A DNA stretch of 49,373 nt from Gammaproteobacteria bacterium (GTDB taxonomy: Bacteria > Pseudomonadota > Gammaproteobacteria > SZUA-229), in NCBI GenBank assembly GCA_026995045.1, contig JALWPK010000205.1:1-49373 (forward strand), in the 5' to 3' direction. Every line of letters starts with the position of its first letter. Position 1 is the stretch's first letter. Made by a program: the position numbers and the translations under genes. The notes below the pieces were generated by a model, which saw nothing but the letters and a program-made list of their open reading frames with translations, was not told the origin of the DNA and searched no databases. Of this stretch, positions 1 through 9,783 are shown in pieces.

Positions 1-197
1 ATAAAATTCGCGAACACACATTACAGCGGGTTCCCTACATGCTGGTTGTCGGCGACCGGGAGCTCGAGACGAACACAGTGGCCGTGCGCACGCGAGACGG
101 AAAAGACCTCGGCGCCATGTCGGTAGATGACCTGGCGAAGCGTTTTTCCGAAGAAATCGTGAGCCGCGGTCTTTCTGTTTCCAGTAATGCCGATTAG
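1..197 (+). CDS. thrS: threonyl-tRNA synthetase, 3' end only
   Basis: The window opens inside this gene; the last 64 codons are visible (frame beginning at base 3, stop TAG at 195-197). The readable tail carries the [11 protein letters not shown] segment typical of the C-terminal anticodon-binding domain of class II synthetases, followed by the acidic-basic tail seen in ThrRS. ThrRS charges tRNA-Thr in the cytoplasm. Identity is reinforced by context: infC follows within 21 bases and then rpmI, rplT, pheS, pheT and ihfA, the classic gammaproteobacterial order. The start, catalytic core and editing domain lie outside the window. Confidence 0.9.
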   Translation, partial: KIREHTLQRVPYMLVVGDRELETNTVAVRTRDGKDLGAMSVDDLAKRFSEEIVSRGLSVSSNAD

Positions 198-217
198 ATT
201 TTTTGGAGGAATACAAT

Positions 218-739
218 ATCGCAGCACCGAAATCGACGCGTCTGAATACAGACATCACCTATCCTGAAGTTCGGGTCATCGACCAGGACGGTGAACAGCT
301 TGGCATTATGACAAGCGAAGACGCGCTAGCCAAAGCGATGGATGCCGGTCTTGACCTGGTAGAAGTTTCCCCCAATGCCGAGCCGCCTGTTTGCCGAATC
401 ATGGATTTCGGCAAGTACAAGTTTGAAAACAGCAAGAAAAAACAGGCCGCCAAAAAGAAACAGAAAAAAATTCAGGTCAAGGAAATCAAGTTCCGGCCGC
501 GCACCGAGGAAGGCGACTATCAGGTCAAGCTGAAAAAGCTGATCAAGTTCCTCGAAAACGGCGACAAGGTAAAAGTGACCATGCGTTTCCGTGGCCGCGA
601 GTTTGCGCATCAGGAACTGGGTATGGAATTCCTCAAGCGTATCGAAAAAGATTTGGAAGAATACGGCGTTGTAGAACAAATGCCGGGCATGGAAGGCAGG
701 CAGATGGTTATGCTGCTTGGGCCGAAGAAAGGCAAGTAA
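218..739 (+). CDS. infC: translation initiation factor IF-3, AUC start codon
   Basis: IF-3 binds the 30S subunit, prevents 50S joining and proofreads the start codon. The 173-residue product has the usual N-domain opening ([18 protein letters not shown]), a lysine-rich linker helix around residues 75-95 and the C-domain with [10 protein letters not shown]. The start is ATC at 218-220, eight bases after the strong GGAGG at 205-209. An in-frame TTG exists at 203 but overlaps that ribosome-binding site and would add five residues not found in the family. In E. coli infC starts with AUU, which lets IF-3 repress its own mRNA; an AUC start fits the same control. thrS ends 20 bases upstream and rpmI follows after 97 bases. 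Confidence 0.93.
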   Translation: MAAPKSTRLNTDITYPEVRVIDQDGEQLGIMTSEDALAKAMDAGLDLVEVSPNAEPPVCRIMDFGKYKFENSKKKQAAKKKQKKIQVKEIKFRPRTEEGDYQVKLKKLIKFLENGDKVKVTMRFRGREFAHQELGMEFLKRIEKDLEEYGVVEQMPGMEGRQMVMLLGPKKGK

Positions 740-836
740 CACGCAACGGTTACTGCATTAACCGGAAGCGCCGGTATCAAGATTTACGGACAAACACCGC
801 GCGGTTCCCTGAAGTACACACAACAGGAGAAGGCAG

Positions 837-1034
837 ATGCCTAAAATGAAAACCAACCGGGGCGCGGCCAAGCGTTTCAAACGCACTGGCTCCGGTAAAT
901 TCAAGCGCGCACAATCTTTCCGCCGTCATATTCTGACGAAAAAGAGCACCAAGCGTAAACGTCACCTGCGTGACAATGCCGTGGTGCACGACAATGACAC
1001 GAAGATGCTTAACCGCATGCTTCCATACGTATAA
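837..1034 (+). CDS. rpmI: 50S ribosomal protein L35
   Basis: The product is 65 residues, the normal length for L35, and begins [20 protein letters not shown], a recognisable L35 signature rich in Lys and Arg. It is a structural protein of the large subunit. The ATG at 837 follows AGGAG at 825-829. The 97-base gap after infC is long for this operon; in E. coli the corresponding leader folds into the structure bound by L20 for autogenous control, and this gap is where such a structure would sit, though I did not derive a pseudoknot here. rplT starts 15 bases downstream. Confidence 0.96.
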   Translation: MPKMKTNRGAAKRFKRTGSGKFKRAQSFRRHILTKKSTKRKRHLRDNAVVHDNDTKMLNRMLPYV

Positions 1035-1049
1035 GCGGGGAGAACAGAC

Positions 1050-1409
1050 ATGCCAAGAGTAAAAAGAGGCGTTCAGGCCAGAGCCAAACACAAAAAGGTG
1101 CTGGCCAAGGCCAAAGGTTATTACGGCGCGCGCAGCCGCGTCTATCGCGTCGCCAATCAGGCGGTGATCAAGGCCGGTCAGTATGCGTACCGCGACCGCC
1201 GGGTTAAAAAACGCACCTTCCGTTCATTGTGGATTGTGCGCATCAATGCCGCCGCCCGCGAATGCGGTTTGTCCTACAGCCGTTTCATGAACGGTTTGAG
1301 CAAGGCCGACATCGACATCGACCGCAAGGTGCTGGCTGATCTGGCGGTGCACGACATGACCGCTTTCGGCGCACTGGCGGAAAAAGCCAAGGCTGCGCTG
1401 GCCGCCTGA
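1050..1409 (+). CDS. rplT: 50S ribosomal protein L20
   Basis: The product is 119 residues, the normal size for L20, an early assembly protein of the 50S subunit that also represses the rpmI-rplT mRNA in E. coli. The N-terminal long basic helix ([20 protein letters not shown]) and the C-terminal globular part ([14 protein letters not shown]) are both present. It starts 15 bases after rpmI with a GGGGAGAA ribosome-binding site. A strong intrinsic terminator follows 51 bases after the stop, separating it from pheS. Confidence 0.96.
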   Translation: MPRVKRGVQARAKHKKVLAKAKGYYGARSRVYRVANQAVIKAGQYAYRDRRVKKRTFRSLWIVRINAAARECGLSYSRFMNGLSKADIDIDRKVLADLAVHDMTAFGALAEKAKAALAA

Positions 1410-1460
1410 GCCGCAGGGACAAGTGAAGACAGGCAAGTGGCGAGTCAAATCGGCATACAC

Positions 1461-1489
1461 AAGGGGGAAGCAGGCTTCCCCCTTTTTTT
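1461..1489 (+). terminator. intrinsic terminator or attenuator between rplT and pheS
   Basis: A perfect 10-bp stem (AAGGGGGAAG paired with CTTCCCCCTT) with a four-base loop CAGG runs into a continuous T tract. It ends 32 bases before the pheS start. In E. coli pheST is controlled by an attenuator with the Phe-rich pheM leader peptide; I see no Phe-rich leader ORF here, so this is either a simple terminator, possibly leaky, or an attenuator working another way. Confidence 0.85.
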
Positions 1490-1500
1490 GTAAACCCTGA

Positions 1501-2538
<1,038 letters not shown>

Positions 2539-2543
2539 CGTGA

Positions 2544-2670
2544 TTGGCCACAGAGAACGCTGAGTTTTAACAGTGTTAAGTTTATTGGCTACGGATAAGT
2601 GACGATATATTTAACTGAAAAATATTTTGATAACCCTCTGTGGTCTCGGTGACCTCTGTGGCGAAAAAAC
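2544..2670 (+). repeat. CCACAGAG-ended intergenic repeat inserted between pheS and pheT
   Basis: The left end reads GGCCACAGAGAACGCTGAG and the right end is its imperfect inverse, CCTCTGTGG followed by CGAAAAAAC. The interior is AT-rich and non-coding. The same ends recur at 18145, 38455, 40082 and 43880. The right end stops three bases before the pheT ATG, so no Shine-Dalgarno sequence is left in front of pheT. Confidence 0.8.
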
Positions 2671-2673
2671 AAT

Positions 2674-5058
2674 ATGAAATTTAGTGAACAATGGTTAAGA
2701 AGCTGGTGTAACCCCGGCATTTCCACCGGGGAAATGCTGGAGCAGTTGACCATGGCCGGGCTGGAAGTTGATGGCGTGGAGCCGGCTGGCGGCGCCTTTA
2801 CCGATGTGGTGGTGGCGAAGATCGAGTCGGTGGAAAAACACCCCGACGCCGACAAGCTCAATGTGTGCCAGGTGAATGACGGCTCGCAAACCCTGCAGAT
2901 TGTTTGCGGCGCCGCCAATGTGCGCCCCGGTTTGCTGGCGCCGCTGGCGCGCATCGGCGCGGAATTGCCGGGACAGAAAGCCGGGGAGACGTTCAAAATC
3001 AAGCCGGCCAAACTGCGCGGCGTGGGGTCGTCCGGCATGCTGTGCTCGGAAAAGGAACTGGGGCTGGCCGATGCCGCCGATGGGCTGATGGAGCTGCCGG
3101 CGGATGCGCCTGTCGGAACCAAGCTGCGCGATTATCTCGAACTCGACGACAACATTATCGAAATCGATCTGACGCCCAATCGCGGCGACTGTCTCAGCAT
3201 CGCCGGGGTGGCGCGTGAACTGGGCGTGCTCAACCAGTGTGATGTCAATGCGGTGAGTATTCAGGACATTCCCAAAAGCTGCGACGCCACCTTCAGCGTG
3301 CAAATGAATGCGCCCGAGGCCTGCACCCATTATGTGGGCCGGGTGATTAAGCAGGTAAACGTCAGCGCGGCCACACCCTTGTGGATGGTGGAGCGCCTGC
3401 GCCGCAGCGGTATCCGTTCGCTGGGCGCGATTGTCGACATCACCAATTATGTGATGCTGGAACTGGGGCAGCCGATGCACGCCTTCGATCTCGCTACACT
3501 GAACGGTCACATCGATGTGCGCTTTGCCCGCAAGGGCGAAAGCATCACCCTGCTCGACGGCAAGGAAATTACTCTTGATGAGCAAACCTTGCTGATCGCC
3601 GACGCCAGTCAGCCGCTGGCGCTGGCCGGCATCATGGGCGGCGAGCATTCCGGCGTCAGCGATGACACACAGGACATTTTTCTGGAAAGCGCGTTTTTCC
3701 GCCCGGAAATCATCGCCGGCAAGGCGCGCTCCTACGGCCTGCACACCGACTCCTCGCACCGTTTCGAGCGCGGCGTCGACCCGCAGTTGCAGCGCCACGC
3801 CATCGAGCGCGCCACCGAACTGGTGCTGCAAATCTGCGGCGGCGAAGCGGGCGAGGTGTGCGAGCACACCACCGACGCGCATCCACAGTCGAACCCGGCA
3901 ATAACGCTTCGCAAGTCGCGCATCCGCCGCTTGCTGGGGGTGGAGATTGAAGACGGCGCGATCGAAGATATGTTGCGTCGACTGGAGATGGATGTGCAAG
4001 CGACAGACCAGGGCTGGCGCGTGACCGCGCCGAGCTTCCGCTTCGATATCAACATCGAAGCCGATCTGCTGGAAGAAATCGTGCGCATTTACGGCTACAA
4101 CAACATCCCGCGCAACAAGCCGGTGTACCACGCTAACATGCAGCCGGTGACCGAGCATTGCGTGGCGCTGCCGCGGCTGCGTCAGGCGCTGGTCGATCGC
4201 GGCTATTTCGAGGCCATCACCTACAGCTTTGTCGACCCGTCACTGCAACAGATTTTCGAACCCGATGTGACCCCGGTGGCGCTGGCCAATCCATTGTCGT
4301 CTGAGATGTCGGTGATGCGCACCACGCTGTGGCCGGGTCTGGTCAGCGCCGTGCGCCACAATCTGAATCGTCAGCAGTCGCGGGTGCGCCTGTTCGAGAC
4401 CGGGCTGAGTTTCATTCCGCACAGCGAAGGCCTGCAGCAGGTGAACCGGATTGCAGGCGTGGTCACCGGCGCGGCGCAGCTGGATCAGTGGGCGCAGCAA
4501 AGCGTGGAAGTGGACTTTTTCGACATCAAGAGCGATGTCGAAGCCCTGCTGGCCATGCGCCGCCTCGATGCCGATTTCGCCGCCGCCGGGCATCCGGCGC
4601 TGCATCCCGGGCAGTCGGCAAAAGTGCTGTCGCAGGGCGAGCACATCGGCTGGCTGGGCGCGCTGCATCCGCAGGTGCTGGACAAGCTCGGCATCGACCA
4701 GCCGGTATTTGTGTTCGAGCTGGATCTGGAACAGGCGCAGCAGGCGGCGATTCCGGCGTTCAAACCTCTGTCCAAATTTCCGGAAGTGCGCCGCGATCTG
4801 GCCATTATCGTCGATGAGTCGGTCACGGCCGGCGAGATTCAGGCGGCGGTGCGCCGTGCGGCCTCCGAGCTGCTGCAGGACATAGTGCTGTTTGACGTAT
4901 ATACCGGCAAAGGCATTGAGCCAGGGCAAAAAAGTATCGCTTTCGGCTTGATTTTACAGGACTTTTCGCGCACTCTTACTGATTCAGAAATCGACCAGGC
5001 GGTCGACAGAATCGTCACTACGCTAAAAACAGAATTTACTGCTACACTTCGGGAGTAG
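2674..5058 (+). CDS. pheT: phenylalanyl-tRNA synthetase beta subunit
   Basis: The 794-residue product matches the normal length of bacterial PheT (about 795). In order it shows an EMAP-like tRNA-binding domain (about residues 40-150), the B3/B4 editing domain with the [11 protein letters not shown] segment near residue 165, the B5 domain, a catalytic-like fold and a C-terminal FDX-ACB anticodon-binding domain starting near [11 protein letters not shown]. It pairs with PheS to charge tRNA-Phe and edit Tyr mischarging. The ATG at 2674 has only an A-rich stretch in front of it because a repeat element ends there. ihfA starts two bases after the stop. Confidence 0.96.
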   Translation: MKFSEQWLRSWCNPGISTGEMLEQLTMAGLEVDGVEPAGGAFTDVVVAKIESVEKHPDADKLNVCQVNDGSQTLQIVCGAANVRPGLLAPLARIGAELPGQKAGETFKIKPAKLRGVGSSGMLCSEKELGLADAADGLMELPADAPVGTKLRDYLELDDNIIEIDLTPNRGDCLSIAGVARELGVLNQCDVNAVSIQDIPKSCDATFSVQMNAPEACTHYVGRVIKQVNVSAATPLWMVERLRRSGIRSLGAIVDITNYVMLELGQPMHAFDLATLNGHIDVRFARKGESITLLDGKEITLDEQTLLIADASQPLALAGIMGGEHSGVSDDTQDIFLESAFFRPEIIAGKARSYGLHTDSSHRFERGVDPQLQRHAIERATELVLQICGGEAGEVCEHTTDAHPQSNPAITLRKSRIRRLLGVEIEDGAIEDMLRRLEMDVQATDQGWRVTAPSFRFDINIEADLLEEIVRIYGYNNIPRNKPVYHANMQPVTEHCVALPRLRQALVDRGYFEAITYSFVDPSLQQIFEPDVTPVALANPLSSEMSVMRTTLWPGLVSAVRHNLNRQQSRVRLFETGLSFIPHSEGLQQVNRIAGVVTGAAQLDQWAQQSVEVDFFDIKSDVEALLAMRRLDADFAAAGHPALHPGQSAKVLSQGEHIGWLGALHPQVLDKLGIDQPVFVFELDLEQAQQAAIPAFKPLSKFPEVRRDLAIIVDESVTAGEIQAAVRRAASELLQDIVLFDVYTGKGIEPGQKSIAFGLILQDFSRTLTDSEIDQAVDRIVTTLKTEFTATLRE

Positions 5059-5060
5059 AT

Positions 5061-5363
5061 ATGGCGCTAACGAAAGCCGACATGGCAGAGAGCCTGTACG
5101 AGGAACTGGGCCTGAACAAACGCGAAGCCAAAGAGTTGGTGGAGCTGTTTTTCGAAGAAGTCCGGTCCGCATTGGGAGACGCACACCACGTCAAGTTATC
5201 CGGTTTCGGCAATTTTATCCTGCGGGATAAATCCGAGCGACCGGGCCGCAATCCCAAAACCGGGGAAGAAATTCCCATCTCTGCCCGCCGTGTCGTCACT
5301 TTCAGGCCAGGTCAGAAATTGAAGCAACGAGTGGAAGCATATGCTGGAAGCCAGCAACAATAA
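5061..5363 (+). CDS. ihfA: integration host factor alpha subunit
   Basis: The product is 100 residues, the normal IHF-alpha size. It begins [20 protein letters not shown] and carries the DNA-minor-groove arm [20 protein letters not shown] with the intercalating proline, followed by [11 protein letters not shown] is a heterodimeric DNA-bending nucleoid protein. The start is two bases after the pheT stop, with CGGGAG inside the pheT end serving as ribosome-binding site. The last 23 bases overlap the following MerR-family gene. Confidence 0.97.
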   Translation: MALTKADMAESLYEELGLNKREAKELVELFFEEVRSALGDAHHVKLSGFGNFILRDKSERPGRNPKTGEEIPISARRVVTFRPGQKLKQRVEAYAGSQQQ

Positions 5364-5697
5364 CGAATTACCAGCAATCCCGGGCAAGCGCTATTTCACC
5401 ATCGGTGAAGTCAGCGAGCTGTGCGGGGTGAAATCTCATGTACTGCGCTACTGGGAGCAGGAATTTTCCCAGCTCAAACCGGTCAAGCGCCGCGGCAACC
5501 GCCGCTACTACCAGCGCCACGATGTCATCCTGATTCGCCAGATACGCAGCCTGCTGTACGACCAGGGCTACACCATCGGCGGCGCCCGGCAGAAGCTGTC
5601 CGGCGAGGAAGTCAACGAAGATCACAACCAGAGCCAGCAAATCATCCGCCAGATGCGCATCGAGCTGGAAGAACTGCTGGCGGTGCTGAAAAAATAA
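5341..5697 (+). CDS. MerR-family transcriptional regulator
   Basis: The 118-residue product has a MerR winged-helix domain at residues 18-85: [25 protein letters not shown], then the [13 protein letters not shown] wing. A short coiled-coil dimerisation helix follows ([18 protein letters not shown]). There is no cysteine-rich or ligand-binding C-terminal domain, so no effector can be named. The gene overlaps ihfA by 23 bases in another frame, a conserved arrangement in gammaproteobacteria, and is probably translated from the same mRNA. tRNA-Pro follows 75 bases downstream. Confidence 0.9.
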   Translation: MLEASNNNELPAIPGKRYFTIGEVSELCGVKSHVLRYWEQEFSQLKPVKRRGNRRYYQRHDVILIRQIRSLLYDQGYTIGGARQKLSGEEVNEDHNQSQQIIRQMRIELEELLAVLKK

Positions 5698-5772
5698 CCG
5701 CGCGCAGATTTCCAGCGCCATTTGGCACTTATATCTTGCACCACTTTCAGGTAATCTATGCCGCCTTGATTC

Positions 5773-5849
5773 CGGGGCGTAGCGCAGTCTGGTAGCGCAC
5801 CACACTGGGGGTGTGGTGGTCACAGGTTCAAATCCTGTCGTCCCGACCA
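5773..5849 (+). tRNA. tRNA-Pro, anticodon GGG
   Basis: A complete 77-base cloverleaf: acceptor CGGGGCG pairs with CGTCCCG, the D arm is GCGC-AGTCTGGTA-GCGC, the anticodon stem CCACA/TGTGG encloses loop CTGGGGG with GGG at 5807-5809, the T arm contains GGTTCAAATCC, and CCA is encoded. The first base is C, as expected for tRNA-Pro. An intrinsic terminator follows at once, and fragments of its 3' end recur downstream at 6029 and 6227. Confidence 0.96.
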
Positions 5850-6325
5850 AATAAAAAACCACCCGCCGTTTTTTGGCGGGTGGTTTTTTATTTGCCCGAG
5901 AGGGCGGATCTGTTCTTTAGCGGCATGTTTTGTATGCCGCGTACCGGTTCATGAAAAAAGGCAGGAAGCCTTTTTTAACGGCCGTTTTGTGGCCGGCCCG
6001 AAGGGTGGAATACAGGGATGTATTCCATAAATCCTGTCGTCGCACGCTTCACCATGCACATATCCGTTTTTTGGCGGGTGGTTTTTTATTTGCCCGAGAG
6101 TGAGGATCTGTTCTTTAGCGGCATGTTTTGTATGCCGCGTACCGGTTCATGAAAAAAGGCGGGAAGCCTTTTTTAACGGCCGTTTTGTGGCCGGCCCTAA
6201 GGGCGCGATACAGGGATGGTTTGCGTAAATCCTGTCGTCGCATGCCCCATGCACATATCTGTGTCTGGCGGCTGGCTTTTTATTTGGTCGGGGTGACGGA
6301 TTTTGTTCGTCAGCGATATGATAGC
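5830..6325 (+). repeat. tandem repeat carrying the tRNA-Pro 3' end, about 198-bp period
   Basis: The 13-mer AAATCCTGTCGTC, which is the T-arm/acceptor end of the tRNA at 5830, reappears at 6029 and 6227, a spacing of 199 and 198 bases. Each copy is followed after about 30 bases by the GGCGGGTGGTTTTTTATTTG segment (degenerate in the third), then the shared block CTGTTCTTTAGCGGCATGTTTTG and the block ending CAGGGATG. The first two units are very similar; the third is truncated. This resembles the rtT repeats downstream of E. coli tyrT, where each unit also begins with the tRNA 3' end. No convincing protein is encoded. Confidence 0.85.
5853..5893 (+). terminator. intrinsic terminator after tRNA-Pro(GGG)
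   Basis: The stem CCACCCGCC/GGCGGGTGG (5859-5867 with 5875-5883) is flanked by an A run and followed by a T run, so it could act in both directions. A similar right arm plus T run (GGCGGGTGGTTTTTT) recurs near 6073 inside the following tandem repeat. Confidence 0.9.
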
Positions 6326-6415
6326 GGGCCACCGGCCGTCACATGATTAGACATGGTGATTCTGCTATTGTTTCTGATAGTATTGGCGGCTTCAAACTTG
6401 TCAAGGAGAATGCTC

Positions 6416-6889
6416 ATGCATATAAAGTTAACGCTGGTTTTGCTGATGTCAATGTTGTTTACGGGGTGTGCGTCGGTGCCGATGGAAAGTAAAGAGCTTT
6501 CTGATCAGGCAAAGCAATTTGATCCGCCTCCTGCAGATCGGTCGGGTCTTTACATTTTTCGTTATGGCAGTTTGGGAGGCGCGCTCAAAAAAGATGTATG
6601 GATTGATGGTGATTGTATTGGTGAAACCGCGCCGGATACTTTTTTTTATGTGCAGGTAAAAGGGGGTGAGGAACATACCATTTCTACAGAGTCGGAATTC
6701 TCTCCAAATGATTTGAAAATTTATACAGATGGAGGTGAAAATTATTTCATTCGACAATTTATAAAAATCGGAATATTTGTAGGCGGCGCAGGTCTGGAAC
6801 TGGTAGATGCTCGGGAAGGTATGGAGCAGGTTAGCGAACTGGGACTGGCAAAAAGAGGGGCTTGCAGCGCCTCGCGTAACCCGGATTGA
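6416..6889 (+). CDS. small outer-membrane-type lipoprotein, DUF2846-like
   Basis: The 157-residue product starts with a lipoprotein signal peptide with lipobox LFTGC (Cys18), then a single small beta-rich domain with the pattern LYIFRYGS..GGALKKDVWIDGDCIGE and VKGGEEHTIS, which resembles the DUF2846 family. The function is unknown. I chose ATG 6416 because AAGGAG at 6403-6408 lies seven bases upstream; ATG at 6410 is too close to it. The gene is visibly richer in A+T than its neighbours and sits just after the tRNA-Pro repeat array, which suggests acquisition at that site (inference). Confidence 0.75.
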   Translation: MHIKLTLVLLMSMLFTGCASVPMESKELSDQAKQFDPPPADRSGLYIFRYGSLGGALKKDVWIDGDCIGETAPDTFFYVQVKGGEEHTISTESEFSPNDLKIYTDGGENYFIRQFIKIGIFVGGAGLELVDAREGMEQVSELGLAKRGACSASRNPD

Positions 6890-6895
6890 TTAAAT

Positions 6896-6940
6896 AAGGA
6901 AGCTCTGATGATTCAGGGAAAAATCAATCAAAGCTTCCTT
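6896..6940 (+). repeat. stem-loop after the DUF2846-like gene
   Basis: AAGGAAGCT at 6896-6904 pairs with AGCTTCCTT at 6932-6940 (nine base pairs). No T run follows, so terminator activity is uncertain. The left part (AATAAGGAAGCTCTGATGATTCAG) closely resembles 29694-29719 and, less closely, 40218-40240, so it may be a small dispersed repeat. Confidence 0.55.
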
Positions 6941-6978
6941 GAATGCTTTACCGCTATCTACACCACTGAAAAGTAATA

Positions 6979-9612
6979 ATGAAAGACGCTGCTCCCTCCG
7001 CTATTTATCTGAAAGACTACAGCCAACCGCATTACTGGATTGAAACGGTCGACCTGGTATTTGAACTGGGTGAAAACAGCACCCAGGTCACTTCGACAAT
7101 ACAATGTGTACGCAACGGTGCGTATCGCAGTGATCAGCCGTTGGTGTTGCAGGGTGAGCAACTGGAGCTGGTATCGGTAACACTGGATGGTGAAGAGCTG
7201 GCTGCATCGGATTATTCTGTTACGGACAAGGAATTGACTCTCCCCAACGCGCCAGCAACGTTTGAACTCGTCATCGTTACACGCATCCAGCCGCAAAACA
7301 ATACCTCGCTGGAAGGCCTGTACCAGTCCAGCGGAAATTTCTGCACCCAGTGCGAAGCCGAAGGCTTTCGCAAAATCACCTATTACGCCGACCGTCCCGA
7401 TGTGATGGCGCTGTTCACCACCACCATTATTGCCGACAAGACAAAATATCCGGTGTTGTTGTCCAACGGCAACCCGGTGGCGCAGGGGGAATATGATGAT
7501 GGCCTGCACTGGGTGAAGTGGGTCGACCCGTTCCGCAAACCCTGCTATCTGTTCGCGCTGGTTGCCGGTGATCTGGACTACATTGAAGACCATTACACCA
7601 CGATGAGCGGCCGCGAGGTGCAGTGCCGCATCTATGTGCAGTCGCACAACATCGATAAATGCGATCACGCCATGGCGTCGCTGAAAAAATCCATGCAGTG
7701 GGACGAGCAAACCTGGGGCCGCGAATATGACCTGGATGTGTACAACATCGTCGCCGTCGATGACTTCAACATGGGCGCGATGGAAAACAAGGGGCTGAAT
7801 ATTTTCAATTCCAAATATGTGCTGGCGAAGCAGGATACCGCAACCGATACCGACTTCATCAATATCGAAGGCGTGATCGGTCACGAATATTTTCATAACT
7901 GGAGCGGCAATCGCGTCACCTGCCGCGACTGGTTTCAGTTGACGCTGAAAGAAGGCCTGACCGTTTTCCGCGACCAGCAGTTTACCGCCGACATGAACGC
8001 CGCCACGCCCAAGCGGATTGACGATGTCAACATTCTGCGCACCGCCCAGTTTGCCGAAGACAGTGGACCGATGGCGCATCCGATACAACCGAGTTCGTAT
8101 GTCGAAATCAATAATTTCTACACGGTGACGGTGTACAACAAGGGCGCCGAAGTGATTCGCATGATTCACACCATACTGGGCAAGGACGGCTTTCGGCGTG
8201 GCATGGATCTGTATTTTGAACGTCACGACGCCCAGGCGGTGACCACCGATGATTTTGTCGCCGCAATGGAAGACGCCAATGATGTCAGCCTGGCGCTGTT
8301 CAAACGCTGGTACAAGCAGGCGGGCACGCCGACAATTGCCGTCAGTGAATCCTATGACGCCGCCAGCAAGCTGTATCAGCTGACCGTGCAACAACACACG
8401 CCGCCAACACCGGGCCAGGACGTGAAGCTGCCGTTTCATATCCCCTTGCGTTGTGCTTTGCTGGGCGAGCAGGGCGATGACCTGGAAGTCAGTTGCAATG
8501 GCGTCAGCGCCCGCGAGCATGTGCTTGAGCTTAAACAGGATGAGCAAACCTTTGTGTTCGATTCGGTCGAACAAAAGCCGGTGCTGTCGATTCTGCGCAA
8601 TTTTTCCGCGCCGGTTAAAGTCGCGTTTGAGCGTAGCGACGAGGAGCTGGCGTTTTTGATGGCGCACGACAGTGATGAATTCAATCGTTGGGATGCCGGA
8701 CAGAATCTTGCCAGCCGTTTGATACTGTCGCTGGTGGAAGCGCAGCAACACAACCGACCGATGAGCGTGCCGGATTATTTTGTCGAGGCGGTCAACACGG
8801 TGACGCGGGATGCCTCGCTGGATAAAGCGCTGGCGGCCAGAATGATTACGCTGCCTTCCTGGTCGTATATCGCGGAGCAGATGGAAACCATCGCGGTTGA
8901 TGAAATTCATCAGGCGCGCGAATTTATTTACACCCAGCTGGCTGCGCAACTGGCCGGGCGCTGGCGCAGCCTGTACGAAGTCAATCGCAATGACCAGTAT
9001 GATTTGTCACCGCAGCAGATGGGGCAACGTTTCCTGAAGAATCAGGCAATGGCGTATCTGTTGCGCAACCCGGACGAGGACAATGATAGCATTGTGCTGC
9101 AGCAGTTTGAGCAGGCGGATAACATGACCGACCAGCAGGCGGCGTTCACCCAGCTGGTGCACCAACAAAGTCGCTATGCAGAACCGGCAATCGACAGTTT
9201 TTATCAGCAATGGAAAGCGGATCAACTGGTGCTGGACAAATGGTTCATGATTCAGGCGACGACGCCGGTGGCGGAAACCCTGTCACAAGTCGAAGCGCTG
9301 TTGCAGCACCAAGACTTTTCACTGTCGAACCCGAATCGCGTGCGCGCCTGCCTGGGCGCATTTTGCTCCGCCAACCCGGTGGCGTTTCATGGCAACGGGG
9401 GCGCCGGTTATCAATTGCTGGCGAAGTATGTCGAAATTCTTGACAAACTCAACCCGCAGGTGGCGGCGCGCATGACCATACCGCTGACGCGGTGGCGTCG
9501 TTACGACCCGGCGCGGCAACAGCAAATGCAGACAGTCCTGCAGCAACTGCGTGACATCGACGGTTTGTCAGCGGATGTTTACGAACTGGTGGACAAGAGT
9601 CTGGGCGCCTGA
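6979..9612 (+). CDS. pepN: aminopeptidase N, M1 family
   Basis: The 877-residue product matches gammaproteobacterial PepN in length. The exopeptidase motif GAMEN is at residues 266-270 and the zinc site HEYFH at 302-306, with the downstream Glu ligand in LKEGLTVF near residue 325. The C-terminal half holds the beta-sandwich and helical cap that restrict access to the active site. PepN is a cytoplasmic broad-specificity zinc aminopeptidase that degrades peptides left by ATP-dependent proteases. No signal peptide is present. The ATG at 6979 has no strong Shine-Dalgarno but matches the family start. Confidence 0.96.
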   Translation: MKDAAPSAIYLKDYSQPHYWIETVDLVFELGENSTQVTSTIQCVRNGAYRSDQPLVLQGEQLELVSVTLDGEELAASDYSVTDKELTLPNAPATFELVIVTRIQPQNNTSLEGLYQSSGNFCTQCEAEGFRKITYYADRPDVMALFTTTIIADKTKYPVLLSNGNPVAQGEYDDGLHWVKWVDPFRKPCYLFALVAGDLDYIEDHYTTMSGREVQCRIYVQSHNIDKCDHAMASLKKSMQWDEQTWGREYDLDVYNIVAVDDFNMGAMENKGLNIFNSKYVLAKQDTATDTDFINIEGVIGHEYFHNWSGNRVTCRDWFQLTLKEGLTVFRDQQFTADMNAATPKRIDDVNILRTAQFAEDSGPMAHPIQPSSYVEINNFYTVTVYNKGAEVIRMIHTILGKDGFRRGMDLYFERHDAQAVTTDDFVAAMEDANDVSLALFKRWYKQAGTPTIAVSESYDAASKLYQLTVQQHTPPTPGQDVKLPFHIPLRCALLGEQGDDLEVSCNGVSAREHVLELKQDEQTFVFDSVEQKPVLSILRNFSAPVKVAFERSDEELAFLMAHDSDEFNRWDAGQNLASRLILSLVEAQQHNRPMSVPDYFVEAVNTVTRDASLDKALAARMITLPSWSYIAEQMETIAVDEIHQAREFIYTQLAAQLAGRWRSLYEVNRNDQYDLSPQQMGQRFLKNQAMAYLLRNPDEDNDSIVLQQFEQADNMTDQQAAFTQLVHQQSRYAEPAIDSFYQQWKADQLVLDKWFMIQATTPVAETLSQVEALLQHQDFSLSNPNRVRACLGAFCSANPVAFHGNGGAGYQLLAKYVEILDKLNPQVAARMTIPLTRWRRYDPARQQQMQTVLQQLRDIDGLSADVYELVDKSLGA

Positions 9613-9783
9613 CAGTGCGTCTGTCAAAGGGCTGGCGTCGGCATAAAAACACAGGTACACTTTGACGTTATAACAATAAAAAATCCTGCATTTACGTGCA
9701 GTTTTGTGAGTAGAGACTACACTCGTTAGTATTGTCGGCTGAAACTTGGCGCCGGCAGTAAGTTTAACCAGGAGCTGTAGTCC

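Noticed and set aside
2695..4158. 487-residue minus-strand ORF opposite pheT
   Set aside because: It is a high-G+C shadow of pheT with an implausible His/Gln/Arg-rich composition.
5830..6240. Prophage or genomic island bounded by tRNA-derived attachment sites
   Set aside because: The spacing between tRNA 3' ends is only about 200 bases and constant, with no integrase gene nearby, which fits a tandem array better than attL/attR.
6128..6346. 72-residue ORF inside the tandem array after tRNA-Pro(GGG)
   Set aside because: It is made of repeat-unit sequence, has no ribosome-binding site and its counterpart in the first unit is broken.
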